From Staphylococcus sp. CAG:324 (GTDB taxonomy: Bacteria; Bacillota_I; Bacilli_A; ML615J-28; CAG-313), in NCBI GenBank assembly GCA_000433035.1, contig FR890808.1, forward strand, positions 15,546 through 79,545: 64,000 nucleotides of DNA, in the 5' to 3' direction. A program made the position numbers and the translations under genes. Shown in pieces: positions 54,136 through 63,865 of the stretch. Each line of letters begins with the position of its first letter. Position 1 is the first letter of the stretch. The notes under the pieces are model-generated. The model worked only from the letters and a program-made list of their open reading frames with translations. It had not been told where the DNA came from and did not search any database.

Positions 54136-54826
54136 CTTTGATATCCTCCTCTACTTTTTTATTTATTTTTTCAAAATCAATTTTTGCAAAACGATAATAA
54201 ATTGGGGTAGTAATCTTTATTACTAGATAAAGTGGCAAACTAATACCAATAATCATCCAAATTCCCAAAACCCAAGGAACAAATAAACATAATACTAAAA
54301 CACCTATAATTACAATAGTAGCCAAAAGCATGAATAATGTTGTTAAAAAATATCTTACCGAAATATACATCGATGTTTTAAAAATTTGTACATTATTCAG
54401 TTTATTAAAAGTAATAAGAAGCAATGGTGTATGAACAATAATAAAGGTAAAAACAATAAGACAAATAACGATAACAACAATCCCAATTTGAGCAAAAATT
54501 TCCATCATTTCACTATTTCCAAAATCTTGATAACTCCAAAAGAAATATCCGTAAATTCCTGCCGCAAAACTGAATAGGAAAAATAACCCCATCAGAAATG
54601 ATTTCCAAAAATACGTTTTAAAATTTTTGAAATATGGTTTAAAGATTGCAGTTTCTGTTATATTATTTTTTATAGTTGCTGTAGCCGCAACGATTGCGGG
54701 AAATATCGTTATAACAGGAATTGAAAGTATTATTATTAAAAGATTGATTACTAGTAATTTATATAATAAATCAAAAAATCGATAAGTTTTTGATGAGTAT
54801 TTTTTTTCAATATTCTCAATCTTCAT
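54125..54826 (-). CDS. DUF624 (YesL-like) membrane protein
   Basis: 233 residues from ATG 54826; AAAGGA is nine bases upstream. Five or six TM segments, with NLLIIILSIPVITIFPAIVA matching the DUF624 consensus (NLLWLLFSLPVVTIGPATAA) near the N-terminus. Members are found next to sugar ABC transporters and are thought to assist them, though no biochemistry is known. Here it heads the salvage operon, next to the sugar-binding lipoprotein. The nearby permease genes expected of a full transporter are not in the window. Confidence 0.8.
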   Translation of the reverse strand: MKIENIEKKYSSKTYRFFDLLYKLLVINLLIIILSIPVITIFPAIVAATATIKNNITETAIFKPYFKNFKTYFWKSFLMGLFFLFSFAAGIYGYFFWSYQDFGNSEMMEIFAQIGIVVIVICLIVFTFIIVHTPLLLITFNKLNNVQIFKTSMYISVRYFLTTLFMLLATIVIIGVLVLCLFVPWVLGIWMIIGISLPLYLVIKITTPIYYRFAKIDFEKINKKVEEDIKDDK

Positions 54827-54858
54827 ATTCCTATTTCCTTTCATCAGATTACTTATAT

Positions 54859-54867
54859 ATTATATCA
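54859..54867 (-). promoter_or_regulatory. Extended -10 promoter for the DUF624-to-glcD operon
   Basis: Minus strand TGATATAAT. No clear -35 is seen. It lies between a terminator and the DUF624 start. Confidence 0.5.
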
Positions 54868-54917
54868 TATTTTTTTATATTAGTCTTTTATAAAGTAATA
54901 AAAATATTATTTAACAA

Positions 54918-54952
54918 TAAAGAAAAGCTCTCCTAACATTAGAAGAGCTTTT
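54918..54952 (-). terminator. Terminator after the sugar-binding lipoprotein gene
   Basis: Minus strand AAAAGCTCT, 12-base loop, AGAGCTTTT then CTTTATT. Confidence 0.75.
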
Positions 54953-54978
54953 GACATCTATACCATTAGATGATAATA

Positions 54979-57243
54979 TTAGATATTATATCCCATATCA
55001 CGAAGAGCTTGTTCATATGCTGGTTGAATTGAATTCAATTCAGTAGCAGCAGAAATTGTTGAATTTGAACAAATCTTTGAAGCAAGTACCCAGAATCCAT
55101 TTGGACCAAAGTGTGATCCACCACCTGCTGTCATTGAAATTAAATCTAACAATTCAAAATATGTTTTGCCTTGTACTGACATAATTACATCCGCATAAAT
55201 TTCATGGTCAAATTTAGTTAATAACCAGTTACGATATGCTTCATCTTCCTCAACTTCAGCAACATCAGGATCTGCTCCTAATCCGTCATATAAATCATAC
55301 ATTACTGCAAAGATAATTTTATTATCAATTTTTTGTTTTCCATTTTTAGTATCTAAAACAGAATAGCAACTTGTAGAAGTATAAGGAATTAAGAAACTTG
55401 AATTAGATAAATCTAAACCTTTAATATATTCACCACTATCTTTAACTAATTCTAATGGATTATCATTGGCATCAAGGATAGCCTCATTTGAATCAAAAGT
55501 TGTTATTGGAGTACCGCCTTGACCATCTGCTGTTGGATATGGAACTGCTCCAATTGAGAATGTACATCGTGCTGGATCAAATCTTGATGCATCATCAATA
55601 AACCATAAATCACCATGTACAATTGCACTGCGTCCTTGTACAAAAGATGTGGCAACATCTTCAACACTTCTTGGTTCATAAGCTGATGTTGATCTTAAAC
55701 TTTGTATTTGTGTAACCTTATTGATTACTTCTGGTGAAGTTAAACCTAAACTTGGTCTAGATGTTGAAATTTTAACACCACTTGCTGCAGTTGCACCAAT
55801 AATAAATTCAGCATATCCTACTGATAATGCATAATATTTAGAACCATCAGAAGAAACTTTTGAAGACAATGCAGTTTGTAACTCATTTACATATTGTTCA
55901 AATTTTGTCCAAGTCCATTCACCTTTTAACCATAATTCAGCAGGATTTTCAAGAGCACATTCAGCAATTAAATTTTCATTAAAATACATAAAATAATCTG
56001 GTCTAACGCTACCTTGAATATATCCATATACTCTTTGTGATGTTGATGCTACTTGATTATTTGTTGTATCTTGTTGATATGTTCCTGGAACATAATTTTT
56101 TGAACCTGTTGGTGTTTCTACATAACCTATTTCTGTAAAAATACCTTCAGTAACACGACCTTGTTGATCAATTTTAGCAAGTTCAGCTAAACAACCAGCA
56201 GAAACTAGCGTTGGAATCCAAGAACTTGCAATATTAACAACATAGTAATCATTATTTGCAAACCAACCTGAAGGTTGATTGTCCTTAATATATTTAATAC
56301 GTGAAGGACCCCAAGAAGCAGAATCATCCCAATTTACATATGAAATCATAATTCCATATTTTGATTCTACATCACGTTGATGTCTTTGTTTGATGTTTTG
56401 TGAAGTACCTGTATAATTTGTATTAAATGGATCAAATTGTTCAACTGGTAATACTAAAATTTTAAACTCTAATTGGTCAGCTTTCCAACCACCTGTTTGT
56501 TGATTTGGTTCCCATTTTGGTGTATAAACTCCTGGATTAGTTCCACCTTCTTTAGTCCAAGATGCAACTAATGTAATATTTTCCCCAATCTCAGTATTTG
56601 TATTAAATGCAATACCATTTAAAGTCCAATAGTCAAACTTATACCCCTCGCGTGTAGGTGTTGGAAGTGTTCCTATAGTTCCTCCCTCTGGAACTCTAAT
56701 TGTATTACTCTCACCACTTGGAAGTGTACCACCATTTGCATCTAAAGTTACTGTAAAATAATTTACATCACTCTTTTCTTCCCAAACTGCTCTTAAAACA
56801 AAACTTTCTTTTACTGGAGTTGAGAAATCATAACTTGTATCTCCTTTATTCCATCCCTTAAAATCAAATCCAACTCTTGTAGGATCTGCTGGTTTTGTTA
56901 CAGTTTTGCCATATTCAACTGTTTGTGGAGAAACTGATGAACCACCACTCGTTGTAAATGTTATTGTAAATGTTTTTACTTTCCAAACAGCATTTAAAGT
57001 GATATCCTCTTTTACAGCTGATGAGAAATTATATTTAGAGTCACCTAAATACCATCCATCAAATTCGCTTCCCTCTTTTGTAGGATCTGCTGGTTTTGTT
57101 ACAGTTTTTCCCTTTTTAACTTCAACTGGATCAATACTTGTTCCACCATTTGAGTTAAATGTTACTGTAAATTTCTTTGAACAACTTGTCAAAGTAAAAA
57201 CAGCAATGATAGTTAGTAAAAATACTAAAAATCTTTTTTTCAT
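54979..57243 (-). CDS. ABC-transporter sugar-binding lipoprotein with three InlB-type repeats
   Basis: 754 residues. Signal peptide with lipobox LTSCS near residue 20. Three InlB B repeats (about 25-230; for example GWYLGDSKYNFSSAV and GWNKGDTSYDFSTPV) form a stalk. The family 1 extracellular binding domain runs from about 250, with KYGIMISYVNWDDS and WLKGEWTWTKFEQYVNELQT. The family takes up oligosaccharides and amino sugars. Located between the GNAT and DUF624 genes in a MurNAc/GlcNAc salvage region, it is the probable entry point for peptidoglycan sugars. The ligand is inferred; permease genes must lie elsewhere. Confidence 0.8.
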   Translation of the reverse strand: MKKRFLVFLLTIIAVFTLTSCSKKFTVTFNSNGGTSIDPVEVKKGKTVTKPADPTKEGSEFDGWYLGDSKYNFSSAVKEDITLNAVWKVKTFTITFTTSGGSSVSPQTVEYGKTVTKPADPTRVGFDFKGWNKGDTSYDFSTPVKESFVLRAVWEEKSDVNYFTVTLDANGGTLPSGESNTIRVPEGGTIGTLPTPTREGYKFDYWTLNGIAFNTNTEIGENITLVASWTKEGGTNPGVYTPKWEPNQQTGGWKADQLEFKILVLPVEQFDPFNTNYTGTSQNIKQRHQRDVESKYGIMISYVNWDDSASWGPSRIKYIKDNQPSGWFANNDYYVVNIASSWIPTLVSAGCLAELAKIDQQGRVTEGIFTEIGYVETPTGSKNYVPGTYQQDTTNNQVASTSQRVYGYIQGSVRPDYFMYFNENLIAECALENPAELWLKGEWTWTKFEQYVNELQTALSSKVSSDGSKYYALSVGYAEFIIGATAASGVKISTSRPSLGLTSPEVINKVTQIQSLRSTSAYEPRSVEDVATSFVQGRSAIVHGDLWFIDDASRFDPARCTFSIGAVPYPTADGQGGTPITTFDSNEAILDANDNPLELVKDSGEYIKGLDLSNSSFLIPYTSTSCYSVLDTKNGKQKIDNKIIFAVMYDLYDGLGADPDVAEVEEDEAYRNWLLTKFDHEIYADVIMSVQGKTYFELLDLISMTAGGGSHFGPNGFWVLASKICSNSTISAATELNSIQPAYEQALRDMGYNI

Positions 57244-57263
57244 TCTTTCACCCTTTCTATTTT

Positions 57264-58214
57264 TTATATTGTTTTTGCCATATAAAAATATGACTTAAAA
57301 ACCTCAAAACCAAATTGTCGATAAAAATCTAATAATCCCGTCCAATCAATAATAATATCACTTACATTATTGTCAATTAAAACGTTATGAGCATAGGCTA
57401 CTATATCATATCCTATATGTTTATTTCGGTATGAGGCATCTACTCCAAGTGGACCAATTCCACCAAGAGCTACAAAACGTTTACGCCATGTTAGGCTATA
57501 ACTAGTCAATAATATGTCCGTTGTTGGTAAACCAATTTTGGCAAAAGCACAAATAGTATGATTGATTATCCCAACTACGTATTCTTTTCCGGTACCACCA
57601 TTTTCAAAATAGTCAATCGCTTCTTTTTCCCAACGACCTGGCCAATTTCTTTGTATGAAAGCAATCAATTGTTCTTTATCATCTATTGAACATATTCTAT
57701 ATTCAATATCAAGATTTCTAAGTTTTAATTTATCATCTTTTTTTAAATGATTACTTTTAATCAAATCATAAGTATCATAGGTTCTTACAAAACCTCTTCT
57801 TTCAAACCAATTTGCGCTATTTTTCAGATCTACTGGTAAACCAGGAAAATAATTTAAATAATCCTTACCTATATAAAGGTTTTTTTTGCCTAATCTTTTT
57901 AAATTTAATTCAACTAAATTTAATAATTTTGTTCCAATTCCATTTCCTCGATTTGATTTATTTACATAAAACAAACTAATCCAACAATTTTCATCATATG
58001 TATTGATATAGAAATCCTCATTCCAAACTTTACATATAATAAAACCAATTAAATAATCATCCTTAGTTACAACATATGAATATTCTAAAGAGGCATTTAA
58101 TAAATTTCTTTCAAATAATTCCTTAGAAATAGGATATATTTTACCATATTCAGTATTCCATAGGTAGTAAATATTTTCTTTTTGCTTATAATTTTTTAAT
58201 TTTAAATATTTCAT
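57264..58214 (-). CDS. Two-domain GNAT acetyltransferase, possibly GlmA-like
   Basis: 316 residues, two GNAT folds. The first has YVNKSNRGNGIGTKLLNLVE (acetyl-CoA loop), the second GGIGPLGVDASYRNKHIGYD. Tandem GNATs near nagZ and a MurK-type kinase recall the clostridial glucosamine/glucosaminide acetyltransferase GlmA, which restores N-acetyl groups on deacetylated wall sugars so that NagZ can act. The sequence does not prove the substrate; aminoglycoside or protein acetylation cannot be excluded. It is 21 bases upstream of the lipoprotein gene, thus co-expressed. Confidence 0.62.
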   Translation of the reverse strand: MKYLKLKNYKQKENIYYLWNTEYGKIYPISKELFERNLLNASLEYSYVVTKDDYLIGFIICKVWNEDFYINTYDENCWISLFYVNKSNRGNGIGTKLLNLVELNLKRLGKKNLYIGKDYLNYFPGLPVDLKNSANWFERRGFVRTYDTYDLIKSNHLKKDDKLKLRNLDIEYRICSIDDKEQLIAFIQRNWPGRWEKEAIDYFENGGTGKEYVVGIINHTICAFAKIGLPTTDILLTSYSLTWRKRFVALGGIGPLGVDASYRNKHIGYDIVAYAHNVLIDNNVSDIIIDWTGLLDFYRQFGFEVFKSYFYMAKTI

Positions 58215-58217
58215 TTA

Positions 58218-58250
58218 AATAAAGAGGTGAAGTCCCCTCCACCTCCGACT
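58218..58250 (-). terminator. Hairpin after the large surface protein gene
   Basis: Minus strand GAGGTG ... CACCTC with a GGAGGGGACTT loop and TTTATTT afterwards. It probably lets only part of the strong upstream transcription reach the GNAT gene. Confidence 0.55.
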
Positions 58251-58262
58251 TTCAGTTACAAA

Positions 58263-61200
58263 TTAATGTCTTTTTCTAAGAACTAAAGCAAGGAGAGTGG
58301 CAGCACCAGCAATTTCTAATACTAATACAGCACTATTCTTACATCCGCCTTTTGCATTTTCATCTAATGTTGTTTGTACTCCTTCAACTTTTGCAGAAAT
58401 ATCAGCAACAACATCTTTTAATTCATCGATATTTTTATTGTTAGTAACATTGTTATTTTCAACTAATTCAAATAACTCATTAATTTGTGCTTGTAAAGCC
58501 TTAATTAATCTATCTTGAGTTTCTTGTGTATCATAAATATCATTAACAATATTTTTTAAACTTGTAAGTTGATTATTAAGATCATTAAATGCAGTTGTTA
58601 AATTTTCTTCAACGTATTTATCAGCTACTATTACTAATGTATAATCTACACTTCTAACATTATTTGACTTATCATAAACATTTACTCTAATAGTTAACTG
58701 CATATCCTCACCAGGGTTTAGATTTACAGTATCAACTGGATTAGATACTTCTTCCCACCAAGTGAAAGTAGCATTCTTTAAGTCACCATCAACATTATCA
58801 ACAGCAAGTACGATACCATCACGGCAATCAAAATCATCACCTTGTTGAATTACAACTCTACGAGTAGTAACATTTGGAGCAGTAATATCTCTTACAGTAA
58901 CATTGAATTTAACACTTGCTTTCTTTGTATGAGCATTATTCCAAATAGTTGCAGTTACTGGATAAGTTCCTTCTTTTGGATTAGCAAAATCTAAATCTGT
59001 ATCAAAATCAACATATTGAGTAACGTCATTACCTAAAATATTCACACCATTGTATTGCGCATCATAAGCATTAACAAGTGTATATTGATCAATTGGATTA
59101 CATACTACTGCATCTCCTTGTTTATTAGGAATGTAGAATAAATTATCTTTATTTACATTAATAATTGGTGTATATGAATCTACAACAACATATTTAATCG
59201 TAAGTGATGAAGAAATATTAGTAGATGTATTTAAAACTTTAAATGTAACAACCCAATTTTCATTAGGAGCTTTCATTGTTGCATCTAATGTATATTGTTC
59301 CCATTTTTCTAAATTAGTTCTAGGATCAATCCAACTTTCGTTATTTCCATCACCAAAATTGAAACCAAAATATGTATGTGCTTCACCATTTAAGAAATAC
59401 CAAATTGCATAGTTAATTCCTTGAGGAGAAGGGCAATAGAAACTTTGTGCTGCTTTTTCAATATTTGCTAAAGTTCCTGTATAAGTATCACCGCCAGGAT
59501 ATGCTAACATTGTTTGATAAATTCTATCAATTAACCAAGCCCAAGCATCTCTATTTTCTTTTACATTAAAGAATGCAGGACTATCTTCTGGATATTTATC
59601 ATTTGGTGTACCATCTGGATTAGTCGCATTTGCTTCACTTGTAGCCATAAATGTACCCCAACCCCACCAAGCATGCCAATTTGCAGCAGTATCAAATGGA
59701 ACTTCAGATACTTCAACACCACGATGTTTTGCAACTGCAGCTAAGAAATCATTTTTAATATCTTCAATACTTGTATAACCAGTTGATGGAGCAACTTGTG
59801 ATAATGATGATCCACCATTAGTGATTGTATCAATATAAAATTCTAATGCTTCACTTGAAGCAGTATAAGATGTTAAATCATCTTGTACACCCCAATATCT
59901 CATAATACCATTATAATTAATATTTTTAACTGGATTAAAGACATTTCCTTGCATAACTTCAACAACATTTTGACCAGCTAATAATTGATAAGAAGCACCA
60001 TCAATAACTTTATCATCAAATGTTAAACCTGTTACTGAGAAATTATATGTTCTTTGTTCAGCTATACCAATCATTACAGAGTTGCCTTCTTCATCTTTTA
60101 CTTCTTCTCCATTCGCATCTTTTTTAGCTAATTGAGTTCTACCATATAAATAACCATTTAAAACAGTTGATTTAAAGAATTCATTAGTTGCAGCAAGTCC
60201 TCGATCTAAGAATCCAAAGTCATATACAAATCCACCTGCAGGAATTCTATATGTTCTAGTACATGCACGAGTTGTATTATTAGCAATTTGCGTAGCTTCT
60301 GCTTCGTCTTTTCCTTGTGCCATTAATGTTTTTATATAAGCTGTGATTTGATCGCCTTTAATGATATGAGCAGAGTTATCAGCATTACCTACAAAAGCAA
60401 TACAAATATATCCGCCATCTCTTTCATAGCAGTAATCCCATAGATTTGGATCCCAGCCATCAGCTAAATATCCTACTTCATTGACATTTTCTGGTGCTTC
60501 TTCAAAGAATTCCCAAACAAATCTTGAATAAAACATTCTATCTTCATCTGTTGGAACTTGAATTGTTTCACCACTTTCATCCATAACAGGATTACCTTCT
60601 TCATCAACCAAATCTTCCATTACTTTATCGCAAACAACGCCATCTTCAATTTTAGTAACAGTACCATCAACATAACAATATTCTGGAGCAAATTTATAAT
60701 CACCTTCACCTGATGTATATTGATCATCTAAACCAATACCTCTAATAACTTGACCTTGAGCATTGAATACAATTGATCTATTATAATAGTTTGTACCTTC
60801 ATCACCTAAACCAAGTTGAGTTGGATCAAACTCAATATCTTCACCAGTAATATTTGTTCTCATATGTGACAATGATGGGTCAGAAGCAGCACCATTTGCA
60901 GCTTGTTTACCATCTGAAAATTTAGTAGCAATTACTTGTCCCGCTTCATTTTTTTGATAAAATAGAATATTTTTACCAGCACCAATAATAGGTTCACCGT
61001 TTGTATCTACTGCGGTTGTATGACCACTGAAATATACTGCATAATATTTTCCTGTTGGTTGACCACTTTCATCTAATTGAGCAACCCTTAGTCTAGTTTC
61101 ATTCCATGGATACATTCTAGCAGTGCCTTGCCAGTTTGGATCCTCCTTAGCGTCATTGTCATAATAATTTGGAAAAGTAGTCATAATACTATCCATAATA

Positions 61201-61340
61201 TATACGGCAATTTCATCATCTAATAATGTTGGATCTTCTGTAAATTTATCTGCAGCTTTTGCTGGATTATTTACTGCAAAAACACCAACTAATGCAATTG
61301 TGAGCACTAGTGTACTCAAAAAAGCAAAAACTTTTTTCAT
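58263..61340 (-). CDS. Large secreted surface protein with Ig-like domains and C-terminal anchor
   Basis: 1025 residues. Signal peptide STLVLTIALVGVFAVNNPAK with Ala-rich cleavage site near residue 29. A long central region (about 40-700) with no domain I recognise but rich in Trp, Tyr and acidic residues. Two beta-sandwich domains (about 700-900, with ITAPNVTTRRVVIQQGDDFD and DKSNNVRSVDYTLVIV), a coiled coil (about 905-985), then AKGGCKNSAVLVLEIAGAAT and a RKRH end. This C-terminus matches the anchor-like ends of two other proteins here. Expression is under paired cre-like sites. Possibly an adhesin or S-layer-like glycan-binding protein. Confidence 0.6.
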   Translation of the reverse strand: MKKVFAFLSTLVLTIALVGVFAVNNPAKAADKFTEDPTLLDDEIAVYIMDSIMTTFPNYYDNDAKEDPNWQGTARMYPWNETRLRVAQLDESGQPTGKYYAVYFSGHTTAVDTNGEPIIGAGKNILFYQKNEAGQVIATKFSDGKQAANGAASDPSLSHMRTNITGEDIEFDPTQLGLGDEGTNYYNRSIVFNAQGQVIRGIGLDDQYTSGEGDYKFAPEYCYVDGTVTKIEDGVVCDKVMEDLVDEEGNPVMDESGETIQVPTDEDRMFYSRFVWEFFEEAPENVNEVGYLADGWDPNLWDYCYERDGGYICIAFVGNADNSAHIIKGDQITAYIKTLMAQGKDEAEATQIANNTTRACTRTYRIPAGGFVYDFGFLDRGLAATNEFFKSTVLNGYLYGRTQLAKKDANGEEVKDEEGNSVMIGIAEQRTYNFSVTGLTFDDKVIDGASYQLLAGQNVVEVMQGNVFNPVKNINYNGIMRYWGVQDDLTSYTASSEALEFYIDTITNGGSSLSQVAPSTGYTSIEDIKNDFLAAVAKHRGVEVSEVPFDTAANWHAWWGWGTFMATSEANATNPDGTPNDKYPEDSPAFFNVKENRDAWAWLIDRIYQTMLAYPGGDTYTGTLANIEKAAQSFYCPSPQGINYAIWYFLNGEAHTYFGFNFGDGNNESWIDPRTNLEKWEQYTLDATMKAPNENWVVTFKVLNTSTNISSSLTIKYVVVDSYTPIINVNKDNLFYIPNKQGDAVVCNPIDQYTLVNAYDAQYNGVNILGNDVTQYVDFDTDLDFANPKEGTYPVTATIWNNAHTKKASVKFNVTVRDITAPNVTTRRVVIQQGDDFDCRDGIVLAVDNVDGDLKNATFTWWEEVSNPVDTVNLNPGEDMQLTIRVNVYDKSNNVRSVDYTLVIVADKYVEENLTTAFNDLNNQLTSLKNIVNDIYDTQETQDRLIKALQAQINELFELVENNNVTNNKNIDELKDVVADISAKVEGVQTTLDENAKGGCKNSAVLVLEIAGAATLLALVLRKRH

Positions 61341-61368
61341 AAAATATTTTCCTCCTATTTATATATTT

Positions 61369-61383
61369 TGAAAGCGTTTGCGA
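61369..61383 (-). promoter_or_regulatory. cre-like operator at the start site of the surface protein gene
   Basis: TGAAAGCGTTTGCGA reads close to the CcpA consensus TGAAAGCGTTTKCA. It overlaps the predicted transcription start, a classical repression position. Confidence 0.7.
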
Positions 61384-61387
61384 TTAT

Positions 61388-61416
61388 ATTATAGCATATC
61401 AATAAATCATTTGCAA
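61388..61416 (-). promoter_or_regulatory. Promoter of the large surface protein gene
   Basis: Minus strand TTGCAA (61411-61416), 17 bases, TATAAT (61388-61393). Confidence 0.8.
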
Positions 61417-61435
61417 GAAAAAAAGAATAATTTTT

Positions 61436-61449
61436 TAAAAACGTTTACA
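61436..61449 (-). promoter_or_regulatory. Second cre-like operator upstream of the surface protein promoter
   Basis: Minus strand TGTAAACGTTTTTA, about 20 bases upstream of the -35. With the downstream copy it makes a pair about 70 bases apart, as in looped repression or mixed activation. Confidence 0.55.
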
Positions 61450-61479
61450 CAATTTTTAACAAATTTGATATTTTATACT

Positions 61480-61538
61480 AAAAAAAGAAAAATCATCCAA
61501 AAAAGCAATTTTTTTTACTTTTATTTAATGGATGATTA
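61480..61538 (-). terminator. Terminator after nagB
   Basis: AATCATCCA and TGGATGATT separated by a large 29-base A/T loop; the minus strand continues TTTTCTTTTTTT. Confidence 0.6.
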
Positions 61539-61560
61539 TCTATCATTTTTAGTTTTTTAA

Positions 61561-62283
61561 TTACATTTTTGAATACGCATCTTGATCAATAATAACTGTA
61601 ACATCTGGATGTTTATGTAAAATAGATGCTGGAAAATCAGTTGTAATATCATCTTTTAATAATTTTACTACTGTGTCAGCCTTATTTACACCGCTAATTA
61701 GCATTAAAATTTTTTTAGCTTTCATAATATTGCTAATTCCCATTGTAATTGCATGGGTAGGAACTTCATCTAATGAGTGAAAGAAACGTTTATTATCTTG
61801 TCTTGTTTTATCGGTTAATTTCACAACAAATGTTTCTTGGTCAAAATGAGTACCTGGTTCATTGAATCCAATATGTCCATTACCACCAATGCCTAATAAT
61901 TGCAAATCAATTGTAACCTTATTAAGCATATCATTATAAGTTTTACAATCATCTTCTAAATGATCATTAGAAACCGTTGGTATATGCACATTTTCTTCGT
62001 TTATATCAACATGATTGAACAAATTATCATGCATAAAATAATAATAACTTTGTGGATGATCTTTACTAATACCACAATATTCATCTAAATTATAAGTTTT
62101 TACATTTTTAAATGAAATTTCTTGATTTTCATATGCTTTAATTAAATTTTTATACGTACCAATTGGACTACTACCTGTTGCGAGACCTAGTGTACAACTA
62201 GGATTATTTTTTATCATATCACCAATAATTTGAGCACCAAGTTCACTCATAGCTTCATAATCTTTAACTACTATAACTTTCAT
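61561..62283 (-). CDS. nagB: Glucosamine-6-phosphate deaminase
   Basis: 240 residues. TYNLDEYCGISKDHPQSYYY (trimmed), catalytic Asp in NLDEY, and LGIGGNGHIGFNEPGTHFD are complete NagB signatures. NagB converts glucosamine-6-phosphate to fructose-6-phosphate and ammonia, feeding salvaged amino sugars to glycolysis. It lacks the C-terminal extension of the allosteric E. coli enzyme, as in other Bacillota. It lies 18 bases downstream of nagZ. The intervening step, NagA deacetylation, is not encoded here. Confidence 0.95.
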   Translation of the reverse strand: MKVIVVKDYEAMSELGAQIIGDMIKNNPSCTLGLATGSSPIGTYKNLIKAYENQEISFKNVKTYNLDEYCGISKDHPQSYYYFMHDNLFNHVDINEENVHIPTVSNDHLEDDCKTYNDMLNKVTIDLQLLGIGGNGHIGFNEPGTHFDQETFVVKLTDKTRQDNKRFFHSLDEVPTHAITMGISNIMKAKKILMLISGVNKADTVVKLLKDDITTDFPASILHKHPDVTVIIDQDAYSKM

Positions 62284-62301
62284 TTTTAATTTCTCCTTTA
62301 A

Positions 62302-63861
62302 TTATTTAACACTAACAGGTAAGATTCCCTTTGCTTCAATTTCGCCTGTCAAATACTTTACTAAAGCCTTGAAACTAAGAACAGTTGCTTCATAAGCACA
62401 AACATATGTTGGAACATCTAAAACATTAATATCATAAGGAGTTCTAACCGCAACTACAATCAGTTTATTCTTATCAATTTTATTAATTAAATCGGCTTGC
62501 GAAGAGTTAAAATTTGCATTATAACTACAATAAACAATTTTATCATATTGATTCGTTTTTTTCAATAAATTTGTTTGCTCAATTTCAGTTGGAGCAATTG
62601 AAATATAATGTTTGTCAACATGAAATGGCATATAATCAGCAAGACAACTTAAAGTATTATCATCATTTTCAACTAATGTTACTACCTTTATTTGTGGAAA
62701 AACAACTAATATTTTATCTTTTTTTGTAAGTGGCAAAAGATGATTATTATTTTTTAATACTGTAATACTATCTTCAGCTACCTTTTCGGCAAATTTCATT
62801 CGCTTTGGTTGTTCTAAATCCACTTTAATATCATCAAAACATTCAGCCATCTGACCAACACGATATTCTCTTTTATATTTCAAAATTCTTTCCACTGCTG
62901 CATCAATAATGCTAAGCGGTATTTTCCCTTCTTCAGCAAGTCTCAATGCTATTTCAGCAAACTCTTTTTGCATTTGTACATTTCTTGCACCACATAAAAG
63001 CAATATGTCACATCCAGAATTAAATCCATTATAAACGATTTCTTCTAAACTAAAATTATCAAAAACCGCTGACATAGTTAACGAATCAGTTACTACCAAA
63101 CCTTTAAATCCCATTTCTTCACGAAGTAGACCTGTTATAACTTTTTTAGATAATGTTGTTGGATATTTATCGTCATATTTAGTATAAAGAACATGACTTG
63201 CCATAATACCTGGTAAATTGAAATCTACAACTTTTTTAAATGGTATCAGTTCTATTTTATCAAGACGCTCTTTATCAAAATCAACAATAGGAAGACCAAC
63301 ATGTGAATCAACAGCCGTATCACCATGACCAGGAAAATGTTTCACTGAAGTCATTAATCCCGCTTCGTGATATCCTTTAACAGCTTCTTCCATATACTCC
63401 GCAACAACATTTGGATCCTCAGAATAAGATCTTACATTGATGACTGGATTTTTAGGGTTATTATTTACATCGCCAACAGGAGCAAAATTAAAGTTAAATC
63501 CTAAATTTCTAAGTTCTATTCCCATATTTTTAGCTAAAATATAGGCATTTTCTTTATTATTTGTAGCACTGATTGCCATAGCACCTGGTGACTGAACAAT
63601 ACCTTCTGTTACTCTAGCAACCATACCACCTTCTTGATCAATAGCTATAAATGGTGGTATTTTGGCATTTTTGTTAATCTCTTTGTTCAATTCAAATATT
63701 TGTTTTGGTGTAATACAATTATCTTTAAAATAAATGATTAATCCAGCTTCAATATCTTCAACTTGCATTTTCAACTCTGGACTATACTTATCACCTGAAA
63801 AGGCAAGTCCTATCATTTGTCCTACCTTTTCTTTTAATGTCATATTTTTAATGTCTTTCAT
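62302..63861 (-). CDS. nagZ: Beta-N-acetylglucosaminidase NagZ, GH3
   Basis: 519 residues. The GH3 barrel has SVKHFPGHGDTAVDSHVGLP, carrying the His-Asp loop of NagZ, and LVVTDSLTMSAV with the nucleophile Asp. A second alpha/beta domain (about 360-519) makes it the two-domain Gram-positive type. There is no signal peptide, so it should act in the cytoplasm, cutting GlcNAc from muropeptides or GlcNAc-MurNAc. The start lies five bases after the upstream gene's stop; the ribosome site is weak, so coupling is probable. Confidence 0.92.
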   Translation of the reverse strand: MKDIKNMTLKEKVGQMIGLAFSGDKYSPELKMQVEDIEAGLIIYFKDNCITPKQIFELNKEINKNAKIPPFIAIDQEGGMVARVTEGIVQSPGAMAISATNNKENAYILAKNMGIELRNLGFNFNFAPVGDVNNNPKNPVINVRSYSEDPNVVAEYMEEAVKGYHEAGLMTSVKHFPGHGDTAVDSHVGLPIVDFDKERLDKIELIPFKKVVDFNLPGIMASHVLYTKYDDKYPTTLSKKVITGLLREEMGFKGLVVTDSLTMSAVFDNFSLEEIVYNGFNSGCDILLLCGARNVQMQKEFAEIALRLAEEGKIPLSIIDAAVERILKYKREYRVGQMAECFDDIKVDLEQPKRMKFAEKVAEDSITVLKNNNHLLPLTKKDKILVVFPQIKVVTLVENDDNTLSCLADYMPFHVDKHYISIAPTEIEQTNLLKKTNQYDKIVYCSYNANFNSSQADLINKIDKNKLIVVAVRTPYDINVLDVPTYVCAYEATVLSFKALVKYLTGEIEAKGILPVSVK

Positions 63862-63865
63862 ATTT

